Shown: in pieces, positions 25,102 through 37,395 of the stretch | Numbering within the stretch: position 1 is the stretch's first letter | How the letters are laid out: each line of letters begins with the position of its first letter | Source of the DNA: Emydura subglobosa | Taxonomy: Eukaryota > Chordata > Testudines > Chelidae | Length of the DNA stretch: 64,000 bases | Direction of reading: 5' to 3' | NCBI GenBank assembly: GCA_007922225.1 | Contig: ML680037.1 | Location: 5,603,947 to 5,667,946, forward strand | Translations under genes and position numbers: made by a program | The notes under the pieces: model-generated | What the model was told of the DNA's origin: nothing | Database searches by the model: none | The model's input: the letters and a program-made list of their open reading frames with translations, nothing else

Positions 25102-27504
25102 GTTCTCACTGGGCTGAAGGTTCTGAACTGCGTGAACTTCTTTTAAAATTCAAAATTCTGCCAGGTGTCATAAGGTACTGGAGCATCATGCCAAGTGGAG
25201 CTGGTAGAGCCAGTTATTGAAATTGTGCCAATCCTGCAACCTTGCTTTCAGAAGTATGCCCACTGACTTCATTATACATTAGGCAGGTATTTAGGGAGAG
25301 TGAGTGATGAAAGCAGCTGGCTTTGGGGTTTGGGTACAGAAAAATCTTGCTCAGAAAGTGACAAGAAGGTTTGTGTTCAAAAGAGGCATTCTTAATAAAT
25401 GGCAAGCTGCATGTCCCTGCTTGATACAATAGCAATTTGAAAGACTTCATGCAGATTTCTCAGAGGGAAAACAAGTAAGGAAAGCCATTTTACAACTGAA
25501 TTACAGGTCAAGGTGTGCTAAGAGGAAGAAGAAATGAGTGCAGAGCATCCAAGGGAGAAAAGTTGATCCTGACATATTTTTAAAAATTCAGAATTAGGCT
25601 GAAGATTTTTCATTATTTATATTGTAATTCCATGGCTGCTGACATTTTTGCTACAACAAATTAATTTTTCAAAGGGCCAAACTTATTTGCCTTGACTTCC
25701 TTGGGGCTATTTGTGTAAATAAGATGGGGAGCGTTTGACACACAATTTAACCACAGAATATATTCATCCAACCTACTGTTCAAATAAGATGACGGTAAAG
25801 TGGCTACTTGGCTGGGGGGAAAACAAACCATATGGTCTTGAGCTGAGTTAGGTCTGAATAAGAGTGTGTTTAGTATGTTTGCATCAACAAAAATGATTAT
25901 GGTAATGGTGCAGGAAAATATAAAGTTTGCTAATACTCCACAAAACTGAATAAGCACGATTTTAATCTACATGGAAAAGCAAATAGTTTTTCACATCAGA
26001 CCCAGCTCAATATATATATTCTGATAAACTCTGCCAGCTATACTATCTAATCTTAACTCAATTTATGTTGTATAGTAATCTTCAACCTGTGATGGAATGT
26101 TTTATTTGTTGAACATCTGCATACGGTACAGTAGAGTCAAATATGAAAAAAAAATTACATTTTGAATGCAAACATTCAGAAAGGAAATCAGACACTTTAG
26201 ACAGCAGCAACAATGCCTTCAGCAGGAAGACATCACAGTGATTACACTGTGAAGGCATCTGTCAGTCATTCTGTCATATCTAGCTTTGCTTAATTACTTG
26301 TATGGTATTTTTATGAGATACTTCAGAAATATCCTATTTTATTTGAACTGACATTTCCTCAGAGTGAATTGTATTTCTCCTCTCCCGATATTATATAAGC
26401 AATATAATTATAAGCTATCTTTATATGCTCCTCTGCACATATTTCACAGTGTCTTTCCCGCAGAGTTAACTTGGGTGATCAGCACACAGGTCTGAGACCC
26501 TCGGTTTAGGTTAGCCCAGGTGCAAACAGCCATACTGCAGAGTGACACCTGAGTTATACTCAAAGTAAGTACCCAATTTAACTTTGCACTGAAATCAGAC
26601 CCTTGATATGTGTCCACATGTGCTAATTGGAAATTGACTGAGCTGACCACATACAAGTACTGATGTCACTTAATTGCTTATTTTGCATCACTGTTGAGTT
26701 AGTTGTTGTGGTTGTTGTGGCTGAAAATAGTGGAAAAAAGCAGCCAGAAACTGAAGGGAAAAAGAAGTATGTTGATTTCTGTCATCGGTACGCAAATCTG
26801 TGAAGTCTCTTCCATAATTTTTCACTTCAGAAATTGATTCCTCAAGCACTTCTGAGTTTTTTGAGCATATGTCCACTATCTGACTAAATATAGTGATAAA
26901 GCATTCTTTATTGAATAGCCATGAAAAACTAGAGTTGAATAATGCTGATCGCTTTAGTTTTTACTTTTTGTTAGTTGAAAGACAGTTACATACTGTATGT
27001 ATTGGATATATTGTATTTGGACATGTAACAATACACTTTCTTCATACTAAAAAGTTTCTCAGAGTTATAGCAGTGTGTCTTACAGATGCTAAGCAAGCCA
27101 ATTCATACTGAACTTTACATGGTCTCCATATGGGAGACAAAGTACTTCTCTTCGTTATGCCAATATAAATAGGAGTAACACAATGAATTTACTCTAGATT
27201 TATGCCAGTGTTATAGTAGAATTTGGCTCAAGGACTTTTATATTTCTTCTGATATTTTAAAATAACTACATTACAGTTTATAACAAGAAGGTTCAAAGGT
27301 TCAATTCAGTTAAACAAGCACCTAAAAGTTTGTTGGGTACGCCTATCTTTGGGTTTGTAAAACTGGGCTGAGCATCTTGTGAGAACAGGCTCTCTCACAG
27401 GATTTCCAGTGCTTCCTGTATCAGTTAAGCTGGAAGTCACATGACAGCAGACTTTGTCATACTATTGTCATGGACATGCAGGAAGAAAGACAAGATACAA
27501 AGGA
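25102..27504. other. AT-rich non-coding DNA
   Basis: Nothing recognised. A small inverted repeat lies near 26223-26252 (CATCACAGTGATTACACTGTG). The short frames have no domains. Confidence 0.6.
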
Positions 27505-27879
27505 TGTGGTGGTTTAGTTAAGCAACAGCTTTATTAATTTAGCTCATCTAGGAATTGCCTGACAATACCTCATAGTGCAGCTCATCATTCCTTCCTTACT
27601 TGTTTCCACCTAATTGGAAAGGGCTACCATCAGCCTTCCACTCCTCCAAATTTGGTCCCAGCCTGTTGCTAGGACCCTATCACCCTCCCTTCATTTGATA
27701 CGAGGCCTAAGGGACTGGGGAAAGAGGGTTGTCTCCTTGCTGTACCAGACTTTAGGAACCCCAACCAGATTCCCCAGCTTCTTTAGGGGATGCCTTCCTC
27801 CAAGTTCACTTTCAGCTCCTGTTTATCAAGGCACTGTTCCACAAGGGGTCCAAGTACTTGCACTGGACACCTGACACCA
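27505..27879 (-). mobile_element. Possible LTR 3' part, minus strand
   Basis: Read on the minus strand the block ends with AATAAAGCTGTTGC (polyA signal complement at 27530-27535) shortly before a CA end, as an LTR would, and it is more GC-rich than its surroundings. A TG start is possible at 27879. The flanking bases (AAGGA on one side, GGAGG on the other) do not form a clear duplication, so this is a tentative call. Confidence 0.35.
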
Positions 27880-30401
27880 GGAGGCAACAGCAATTAGATT
27901 TTATGACATTTCTTCTTCTGGTCTTTGCTGAAACCTGAAGTGAAGTCGAAGTAAACCTGATGGAGAGGGGAATGTAACACCCAAACTCTTTTGAGCTTCA
28001 TAAAGGTTCGTTTTGAAACTTGTGTGAAGTTTCAGGGAGTCAAGGAGGAAAAGGCATACTTCATATTTTATCAGGATTAGTTGACCTCTCTCAAACAACA
28101 ACAAGCCCATATCCTGAGATCATTACACAGGCAAACTCCCACTGAACTCTATTGGAGTCTGACTGAGTATCTGACCTCAGGTTTTGGCCCCAGAATACCA
28201 TAACACGAGTTTACACGCGAGTACAAAACAAATAAGAGAAAATACTGTGTTAGATATAGGCCTGTTTGTTCTGGGTCAAATTCTTCTTTCAGTTTACCAC
28301 ACTAAATCAGATTTAACTCCTTGACCTTGATGGAGTTACTCTGTATTTACAGTAGCACAGCTAAGATCAGTCTCTGGCTCTGTGTAACTGTTTTGCAATT
28401 TTCTCAGAAGTAAAGGGACCCAAACATTCACCAACAATGGCCACATTCAGATATCGGGGAAACTGCAGTTATAATTTGTTCTAAACGTAGGGAAATATGG
28501 AGATATCTCAGATATTGATGTAGTAGCTGTTCGTAAATGTTTACTAATTATAGCAACCACTGTATCACCAGAGGGTCTAATCCTGCAACTACTTACTTAT
28601 CTGATAGTACCATTTCCATTTGGTAGTACTACTCCTAGGAATAAAAAGTTGGAGGTTTGGGATCATGACTCTTATCTGGATTACATAAACAGATTTTTCT
28701 GCAGTACATTAATATTATTTTTTGCACATATGAAGCAGTGATCCTTTTCTTATACAGGGTATGAAATTTACACCACTACATTTATTACAACAAAATCTTC
28801 TATAGTGCATTACTTTTCCTAGTACTGTGACAAACAGCTTTGGTTGAAAATCAGTTCATTAAACTGGCCTCTTTCTCAGTTTCATAGCATTAAGTCCAAA
28901 ACTATGTATGAGATGAACCAAAAAGCTATTAGTCTCAAAATACTGGAGTATAATAAAAATAACCCTATAACATAAAATCTTTTTTCCCCTTCAAAATCTC
29001 AGATTCCAGAGTATACCTAAAACAAATGTAAGGCCCAGTTTAGTCTGGCTTTTTATGTATCTCAAACCTTTAAAATAACTTTTACATCCAGGTATCTTCA
29101 GGAATGGTACTGCAGAAAAAGCCTGTATCACTTTTAAGACTGTAAAGGATTTTCTGTTACACAAATTTTTAAAATAATAGAATACTTGGCTCTTTCTGCC
29201 TCACTGATTTGGGATAAATTTTTCTTTCCTTACTCTCTGAACTGTTCTCAGTTACTAAGACAAGAGTGCTCGCATTTCGGAAGGCAAACAGGATCAGCAT
29301 TTATCCCTTACGCACTGCTGATCCAACATAGTACATGCCAGTCTTGAGGTCTTTGTGTGGTTGTGAGTCAAGCAGAGATCTCGCGCCTCCTGCCTGGAAA
29401 GGGGATATAGAGGGCTAGCTGCCTCTGTGCCACCACATCCCCTGCCTTCACTCTGCCACCCATGGAGGGGACCACACAGGTCTGGGTTCTGTTCCAGGGA
29501 AGGGGTGAAGAGTAGGTGAATTGGGGCAAGGGAGACAGGCCTGGCCACATATCTCGTCTCCAGCCCTGGAGGCTCCCCAGGGTTTATGATCTTTCCTATG
29601 GCTCATCACCTGGGGTTCCCTGGGGCAGCTGCAGCCAGGAAGCGTCTCTGGTAGTGCCACGCCATGATACTGCATGGCCAGAGCTGGTGCACAGGCTGGC
29701 CATGGCATCCTGGGGATGCACCACATTCGGAGGTGAGCCCTGAAGCTCATTCCAAAAGTGGGGGTGATGGTGGGAGAAGGAGGTGTCAAACTCCACTCCT
29801 GACAGAGCAATTGGATAGGAACTCTGTAAAGAGATCCTCAGTGAAATATCTTGCCTCTCATCCTCCTGCCATTGGTTTTACATTGGAATTAGATGATCTG
29901 TGTCCCTGGGTTTATAATTGATCTAAATATGGAAAAACATGTCACCCTTTGGTTTTTCCTTCCATTTCGCTGGCCATTCACGAAACTCTGGTTACTCGCT
30001 TGCACTGAATTCTTAGAATCCAACGCTTCTCTGGCAGAGCAGGTCACTCATGTCTTCTCATCCGTACAGGAAACAGGCATGGGCTATTGCAAGGAGACTC
30101 TACAATGACCTGCCTGGTTTTCTACTCTCCACTATGGAATCCCTAAGGGGAATTTTTGGGATAGCGAGCAGTTTGGGAATCCCCCACCAACATAGTTTCT
30201 GCAGAAGCTGACAACAAATCAGAAGTGAGGGATTTCTGTGTTGACAACTCTTTGTCACCAGCAACTCCCCATGTGACCTCAGGGATCTGCATGTCTCTGG
30301 TACTGATTCCCCTCCCTCCTCTCTTCTGTGGGGACACAACTCCCTACTTCCAGAATAAATTTTCCAATGAAACGGAGTAGAAACTTCTTGTTTGCAATGT
30401 T
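27880..30401. other. Non-coding; GC-rich block 29290-29920
   Basis: Mostly AT-rich. At 28270-28375 there are scraps of the amniote fold-back type with a GATGGAGTTACTCTG-like core. The block 29290-29920 is markedly GC-richer with frames of 75-120 codons open on both strands. Openness on both strands fits composition rather than coding, and no domain is visible. Confidence 0.5.
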
Positions 30402-30515
30402 ATTGTAGCCATGTTGGTCCCAGGATATTAGGGACCAATTTCTGTTGGTGAAAGAGACAGAAGTTGGTCCAGTATAAGATATCACTTCACCCATCTTGTG
30501 TCTCTAGTAGAAACT
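30402..30515. repeat. Rearranged turtle repeat forming a hairpin
   Basis: TTGTAGCCATGTTGGTCCC followed by AGGATATTAG is the start of a common turtle repeat. Instead of continuing normally, the copy switches to the reverse complement of its own downstream part. GGACCAATTTCT (30432-30443) faces AGAAGTTGGTCC (30459-30470), a 12-bp stem with one mismatch and a 15-nt loop, and the next bases (GATATCACTTCACCCATCTTG) are the complement of the family's CAAGGTGGGTGAGGTAATATC block. So the copy is a head-to-head inverted pair. Confidence 0.6.
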
Positions 30516-32603
30516 TGTGTCATTTCCACTTCCCTGAACAATCTACTTTGGTAAGAATGGGAAGCCATTCTTGGATTGTACATGTGCTCTGTGACATTAA
30601 GCACTGCAGCTAGTGCCATAGAGCATCTAGAAGCAGTAGAAGCAATGGGAGAGAAAAAAGAAGAAGAAGAAGAAGAGGTGACATTTATTTTATGTCATCT
30701 CTAAACATCAGTCATAGAAACAGGGGCTCTGGAACTAGAATTCAAGGTCTCATATTCCATAGTACTACTTAGTACTAGCCCCAGCGGCAGTCTTGAGAAA
30801 TATTTCTACTGGTCAAATGAAACAGTGCTGGATTCTCAGAGAATGGGGTTGAAAAATGCATGAGAGTAATTCTTGAAAGGAAGCATTGTTAACATCTTGA
30901 ATGTTTTCTTGAGCAGAGAAATCATTTATACAGCAATTATTTGAGAACCTCCATTTGTTACATACTGTCAGTTACTTCAACACAACCACAGTTTCCATCT
31001 ATTAACTTCTTTGAACTTGCTAAACGAAGCTATAACGTGTGTGTTAACAGAGTAACATAGATATTAGGATTGATATCCAGGCAGTTTGAAAAACAGGGAT
31101 CCCGAAACCTATATGTACAGTACATAGTTTTGTACAAGTTCTAGACAATTTGTACACCATATGTGCCTAGAACCTGTACTAGGTGGTTTTTATACATAAT
31201 AATTGATACAAAATGTATTTATATATCAATAAGCCACTTTAGTCACCAGGGGCAGTGCAGAAGTCTATATCACAAGTTAAAATGTTTGGTTATACACTGG
31301 TACCTGAGATGCTATATACAATAAGAGATCATGAAGATTATGAAACATGACTGATGGATACTAAATGATCTGGCAACATCACGTCTATCCCTACAGTTTT
31401 TCTATTTTTAAATTAAAGCTACATCCCCTGCTTCAAAATCTGTCCCCATGGAATTTATTTCTTCTGACACAATAGAGAAAAGGAGAAAAATTGAAGACTA
31501 TGATGCTGCTATGTAACTGGAAGCAATGCCTGAAGGTTGAGTTTGGTGTGTGGCATATGTATCTCTGTATTCACCACCCAGGCCTTCAGCTATGCCCTGC
31601 AGGCACTTCATTATGTGACGTTTGCTTTTTTCTTTTCTCACAACAAATTCAAACTCCTCTGACAGACTCCTCTTGCTGCAATTCCTACTAGCCTCTCTAA
31701 ATAAGGCAGATGGCATCTCTATTTTGGAGTGCTCTCTACCAGAGTTTGATTAATGCTTAGCATGCATGGTCTTAGCAGGTCTATTACTCTAAGTCTTTGC
31801 GGAAGCTACAGGGAAAAATGCACGTATATTGTGACCGTAATGTTTATACAGCACTTCTGAGAATTCTTGATTCCCTATTTCAGAACTCTTTCAGTGTCCT
31901 GCTTTGTTTTGTTAATTCTGACCATTGTTTTAATTCTGTGCTATCGTTTATCTCCCAGAGACAGTGTTCTGAAAAAGGCAATTTTGAAAAATCAGCAGCA
32001 TATCAGCACTGTAGAGATTGTAGTGAGAGACTGAAGGGAGGCAAAAGGTAAGGACATAAAAAAAAAAACCCATTATGGATTGTGTGAAATGTCATTGAAA
32101 CTGGTCACCCTTCATTTAAGAAAGTGGTAAGAAGCAATTAATTTCCTTTATGAAACAAAATAGCTGAACAGTAGTAACTTCCACCCAAAACACAGGCACA
32201 TGGCCAGCCTTGAATAAAAGCTGAACCATGTGTCCCAAAGTGTTTCCTCTAGGGACTGATACAGCAAACACAGGGACTCCGGGTGAAGCGTTGGCTAGGA
32301 GAGGGCTACGAACGGTGAGCAAAGAAACTATCTTTTATTGTTTAATTCCTACTGTTTTCAGTACATTCAGTACATTTCTTCGTACATTCTTTGCAAATAA
32401 ACAAAATTGCATCAAAGAAATACCTGACTCCATCATCAATTTCTCCTCCTAACAGAAACAACCCCCCAAGACTCCAAATATTAGCTAATTTCTTGAGTCA
32501 AAAAGCCAAATAAGCAACCATTTCAACTGATGTGACAAACACCACTTCTCAAAGAGAGCATGCATCCTTTGATTCAAAAAAGAGGCAGGATCGCATTAAA
32601 TAT
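30516..32603. other. AT-rich non-coding DNA
   Basis: No gene was recognised. A GAA-rich microsatellite lies at about 30655-30676. A small stretch at 31959-32047 has splice-like borders and is discussed as a finding only. Confidence 0.55.
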
Positions 32604-33733
32604 TGTAACTCTCTTGCCAGACAGAGTCGGCAGCAGCAAGGGCTAGGTTCTATATCTAGGGGTCCCTGTCAATGATACCACACCAAACTGGCTCGAGCCC
32701 CCACCCAGTTACCTGGGAAAGGGCAATACTTCCTCTCTCGCAAGCACAGAGTTTGAGTGTAGAAAGTAAACCTTTTACTAACAGAAGGGAAGTAACACAG
32801 CGCTGGTTTGGGAAACAGTGCAAACAGAATTCATGAACTCAATGAGCCAAACCCATCCCAGAGTACTGGGGTGTGTCTTTCGCCTCTCCCTTCTTGCTTT
32901 CCCCTGTACTGACCAGCATAGTTGCAATGTCCACCTCTCGGTTGGGGCTCAGCCAGTCCCCTTCTGCAGGCTCCTACCAGACACAGGCTTGACCAGGCCT
33001 CCTCTGCTGCTGCCTCCTGCCACTTCCAGGCCTCACTGAGTCCCCGCTGCTGGTTCTCACCATCTGCCAGCACCAACCACTCCTGGCTCCCGCCATCTGC
33101 TCGCCCCCCCTCTCTCTACGGATGCTAACCAATCCTGGCACCTGCAGGCACTGACTGCTCCTGACTAATCCCACCATCTGCTGGCATTGACCACGGTTGC
33201 TCCTGCCATCTACTGGCACTGACCAATCCCACCATTTGTAGGTGCTGCCCACTGCTGGCACCTCTCTGGTGGTTGTCAGTCAAGATTTCCCAGTCTCTCT
33301 AGTGATTCAACTCTTAGTAAATTTCAGTTCATAGGAAAATCTTCTGCTGACACAGAAGCAATGTCCCTGCTTTTAACAGACAAAAGACTCCAAGAGGAAT
33401 CATTAATTCTACCATTTAACAGTGGGAGGAGATCATCAATCCATGCCTGAGGGTAGCCCTTTGCCAGGGCTAGTGCAATCTCCACAGTAGACTTCTCACC
33501 CCCTCCCTCTCACCTTGCAATGCTGAAACATCCGTCCGCCACCCTTTTCGGGCTCTGGTTGGGTGAGAGTGAATTTTTTATCAGAACAGGCTAAACACAG
33601 ATCTGATGCCATTTGTTCATATAATCAAAGGACAACATTTCATTATCCCTGCAGTTAACACAAAAGTGACTTGTAACAATACCAGACACCTTGACCATTT
33701 CCCATCATTCTCAACACCTAGTGTGCTTACACA
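32604..33733 (-). mobile_element. Solo LTR, about 1130 bp, minus strand
   Basis: On the plus strand the block starts TGTAACTCTCTTGCCAG and ends GTGTGCTTACACA, so it has TG...CA ends, and ATAT flanks it on both sides (32600-32603, 33734-33737). A 4-bp duplication fits ERV1-type integration, although ATAT is low in complexity. Read on the minus strand it opens TGTGTAAGCACAC, continues with an AT-rich U3-like part and closes with GAGAGTTACA, and an AGTAAA variant polyA signal is present (complement at 32774-32779). This order matches an LTR family I recall from turtles. No internal viral genes are adjacent, so it is solo. It holds a degenerate minisatellite. Confidence 0.62.
33050..33265. repeat. 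Degenerate minisatellite inside the LTR
   Basis: The word CCATCTGCTGGCACTGACCA recurs in diverged forms (CACCATCTGCCAGCACCAACC, CCATCTGCTGGCATTGACC, CCATCTACTGGCACTGACC, CCATTTGTAGGTGCTGCCC) at spacings of roughly 30-50 bp. This is an old tandem expansion with poor copy identity. Confidence 0.75.
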
Positions 33734-33737
33734 ATAT

Positions 33738-35808
33738 GCTGAGTACTTAATTGTACTCATGCAAATACAAAGCCCATGCAAATAACGTGCCCCCCTTTCA
33801 GCTACTGAGCAGGGAGAGTGTCACTCAGACCTTGCTCACATATACATTAAGATCTATCAGTGACAATTGTTCTGATACTACAAAAATAAAAATCAGGATG
33901 ATCCACACACTGAAGTCAATTTGATATGGAGAAATCACTAGACACTGAAAATCAGTGTCACCATTTACATGTTGTTTTTTGCCTTTATCCTCTTTGCATT
34001 GCATTGGGTCATGGGTTTAAGTTTCACACTTAACATTACTTCACTGGGTCAAAAACTCAAGGTATTTGGACCATAAGTGCGTTCCTAAAGATGCTCTGTT
34101 GCTGATTTATATCAGCCCCTGAGATTAATTCTATCTTCTTGGCCAGCAGTCATTGGTGAGATAACTGAAAGACCTGTTCTTTTAATCAGTCTGTTTCTGG
34201 TTTTGTGCACTTTGATTTTATCCAAGTTTATGCCCTTTTCCTTTTAACCAGCTATGTAAAGGCAAGTGGTTACATAAATATTGGAACCTTCTCAACCTCT
34301 ATTTGAAAGCTGTTTTACTGGGAAACCAAAGTGTGCCGAAGCAAACACAAAACGAACCATAAAGTGTGTGAGGTGCCAGTTTGTCTCTCGTTCATAAAGG
34401 GCCTGCTGCCATACCCACAGTCTCCTTCCAGACACAGTTTTGTTTCCCAAACTTACGCAAACAAACAGTTCCTCAGCCCACCCTGGGCTACAGCTCCCAC
34501 GGGATTTTCCCTTTTGCCTTTCTCAGTCCCTACTGCTTCAAGGCCTATTGCAGGATTCTCCCATGCTCTTTTAATGGAGCACAGTCTCTTCCCTGGAGCA
34601 GGTTCCCACTGACTTTGACAGCCACTCCCAGGGAACTTTGCTGCCACTGCCATCGTCACTTCCTTACTGACAGCCTAGGTCTTTAAAATCCCAGGAGATG
34701 CCGTCAATTAGCTGACCAAACTGGGAGCATGTGTTCTAGCACTGAGGAGCTAAATCTTGATTGGGCAGAATGCTGTCCAGAACATAGATCCTATTCTGAA
34801 TTGAGGTCAAGATAAGAAGTGATGGGAGAATAAGCAGACGGTGATTAAGTAGTTAATCAAAGTAGCAAGAAACCTCCTCATTCCATCTCCACCCCTCCCC
34901 CACTGTAAGGTGGTGTTTTTTGGTAGTGGTTTTGCAATTGTTTTTAGTTTTGCAATTCTACTAGGGGGAAAAAAAAAAAACAAAACAAAAACCACCCTGG
35001 AAATGCTTTCAGGTTCAAAAAAAATAAAACCTCCTAATTTACGTGTAAAATCACATGCAACACAGAATATTTGAAAAATTTCTAATGGCGAATAGTGAGA
35101 GATGGAGAAAGGGTTATGTTACACTCTCAGCAGATTTGTTTTTACCCAAATATTTATATTTTAATGCCTTTTTAATTTATTTAAAAATGAAAATCTCTAA
35201 AGTATAATCACAAAGGCATTTCTGTTACATACTCTGTTTTGGAAGTTAGCTTATATAAATAAAATAAAACCCATACAGATATTTCTTTTAGTTCAGAACA
35301 GATATTTGAAGCTTCTTTCATCACTTATTTGTTTTATTATTCATGAGGCCTTCTGCAGCCAGTCAATTCATCTAAGTGTGGTCACTGCTTAAAGCCCCCA
35401 TCCACCTTTTTTTGGTGGTGTTGCTGCTGTTTGTTATTTCTGATATTGAACCTGACTCTCAAAAAGAATATGATATGCACACTAACAACTTCCCCCCACA
35501 ATAGGCATAGCCTTTTTGATGTTAATGAGATTAAGGGCTGTAGCACGTTGCTTGTTACTACATTTATAAGAAGCTCTTCATACGTAGGCAATTCAAATTG
35601 ATGGGTCAACAGGCAAAAATAGCATACTTATGTTCATTTTGTTCAGCTGCAGCAGTTTTCATGGGCCTTTTTACATTTAAATACCTCTCAATAGCAGGAA
35701 ATCTTACTGTATAAAACATCTGAAGTGAGTGAATTAGACGTATATGAAAGTGTAGCCAGTGCATTTTCTGTAAATCAAGAGCTAAACCACCACCTTCCCA
35801 CAGCCTTC
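33738..35808. other. Non-coding DNA
   Basis: No gene seen. Frames of 93 and 101 codons at 34331-34686 overlap a minus-strand frame and show no domain. A-rich low-complexity sequence at 34969-34990. Confidence 0.55.
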
Positions 35809-35936
35809 CACATACAGGGTAGACAAACACCTGTCAGGAATGGTCTAGTTATTACTTAGTCCTGCCTTGAATGCAGGGGACTGGAATAGATGACCAATTG
35901 AAGTCCCTTCTAGTCCAACGCTTCTATGATTCTATG
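35809..35936 (+). mobile_element. CR1 LINE 3' end, plus strand
   Basis: ACAAACACCTGTCAGGAATG, a GGTCTAGTTATTACTTAGTC block, GGGGACTGGAATAGATGACC and the ending TTCTATGATTCTATG are the last about 125 bp of a turtle CR1, including the octamer-like 3' repeat that marks the end of the element. It is severely 5' truncated. Confidence 0.88.
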
Positions 35937-36361
35937 CACACTCAATAGGTCCTTATTAGTTTAGACTCATGCATTTAATCTGTGTGAATAAAAATCCCTC
36001 TCTCACAACGAAATGATTAATATTCAAGCATCTGTCTCCATTCATTTGTTGAGACGTTATCCTCAGAAATATATTCTTAAATTGTAGGCAACGATAAAAA
36101 GGGGGTGCGTGCCAGAACTGCTACAGCCATTACATGTAACTAGTTTTAGTGCTTTGAAGATGCTATGTCATAACTCAGTATTACCCACTGCAAACATTCT
36201 AATGGCGTTAGTCTGCCCCCTCCCAAAAATACCATGAGACTGGCTGTAAAATCATGAGATTTAAGAACATTTTCCAAAATAACTTGCCTTCCATTTTTAG
36301 AGTGTGCCTATGACATATTTTAAAGCTCTTCTACACAACCAAGAAGGCAAAAACTTACTTT

Positions 36362-36377
36362 GGGGGGGGGGGGGGGG
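36362..36377 (+). repeat. G16 homopolymer
   Basis: Sixteen uninterrupted G residues. A run of this length can form a G-quadruplex and is prone to length change and sequencing error. Confidence 0.9.
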
Positions 36378-36500
36378 AGGCTGAGATTCTTTTCTAATCA
36401 CTTTTCTGCGGGGACTAGGGCCTTAAGGAAAACAAATACCATGAGCTTTGCAATAAAACCATGGAAGTTAGCAACACTGCAACTTTACATTCAACTGTTA

Positions 36501-36630
36501 AGTGGGATGACCAGATGTCCCAATATTAGTGGCTTTATCTATATAGGCAACTATACCCTACTCCCCACCCTGGAGAAAAAAAAAAAGAAGAAGTGTCCCA
36601 ATTTTTCACTTGCTATCTGGTCACCCTACT
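36501..36630. mobile_element. MITE with 15-bp inverted ends
   Basis: AGTGGGATGACCAGA (36501-36515) and TCTGGTCACCCTACT (36616-36630) are reverse complements at 13 of 15 positions. The interior (GTCCCAATATTAGTGG, CTATATAGGCAACTATACCC, GTCCCAATTTTTCACTTGCT) matches a short element common in turtles whose ends read AGGGTGACCAGA. It has no coding capacity. Superfamily not certain. Confidence 0.75.
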
Positions 36631-36958
36631 ATGAAGTCTTTGACACCAGAGAAATAGGCATGAAAAATATAATTGCCTAGATATTTTCTATACAATTTGA
36701 TCTAAGACTAATAATATTCTGGATATTATCTGCATAGCTAAATTTTAAGAGGTTCAGTGAATTAAAAAAGGATCAATAGTAACCCCTATATTTAAGTTGC
36801 CTGACATTTTCTATTATAAAAATTTTTGTGACCACTAATAGGTATTAATGGCTGGCAATTTTTTCTTTCATAATTTCATTCCATTATACATAGCTATATC
36901 CTGATGTCCCCCTAACTTACTCTTCTACTGGCCTGGAACCAGATTCTGCTAGTTTTAC

Positions 36959-37008
36959 TCATGTTGAGTAATTGTGCCCAATGAAATCAATAGGCCTACT
37001 CAACATGA
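36959..37008. repeat. Perfect 12-bp hairpin
   Basis: TCATGTTGAGTA (36959-36970) and TACTCAACATGA (36997-37008) pair perfectly around a 26-nt loop that contains CAATGAAATCAATAGG. This is a decayed fold-back repeat of the type with a CAATGGAGT-like core. Confidence 0.7.
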
Positions 37009-37028
37009 ATGGGGGTAGAGAAGAGCGC

Positions 37029-37051
37029 AAAAAAAAAAAAAAAAAAAAAAA
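37029..37051. repeat. A23 homopolymer
   Basis: Twenty-three A residues in a row. No target duplication was found that would mark it as a retroposon tail. Confidence 0.9.
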
Positions 37052-37194
37052 TCTATCTGGCCATTAGTACTTACACTGTTGAAATATCTATAGACTTATA
37101 CTACCCCAATCGTAGTTACTTAAAGCTATACAAAACCTAATTCTGAAATCTTTCCTGTTAAACAAGACCATATGCACTTCACAATAAACTGGAC

Positions 37195-37395
37195 TTCAAT
37201 TCTGTCTTTGTGCTCCCCTCTTTGTCTGTTACCATCTGTTGTCTCTTGTCTTATACTTAGATTGTTAGCTCTTTAGAGCAGAGACCATCTTTTTATTCTA
37301 TGCTTGTAGAGCCTAGAATAATGGGGTCCTGATGCAAGACTATGGATCATAGGTTGTATCACAATACAAATTCATAATTATTAATAAAAATAATG
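37195..37395 (+). repeat. L2-type LINE/SINE 3' tail
   Basis: CTTATACTTAGATTGTTAGC, CTCTTTAGAGCAGAGACCAT, TGTAGAGCCTAGAATAATGG and GGTCCTGATG lead into ATTATTAATAAAAATAAT. This is the 3' region of L2-type elements, whose ends are shared with MIR3-like SINEs. The final AT-rich simple repeat is the element's own terminus. A second copy is at 56226-56360. Confidence 0.75.

Noticed and set aside
30655..30676. GAA-rich run as a functional repeat
   Set aside because: It is a short microsatellite of common type with no further structure.
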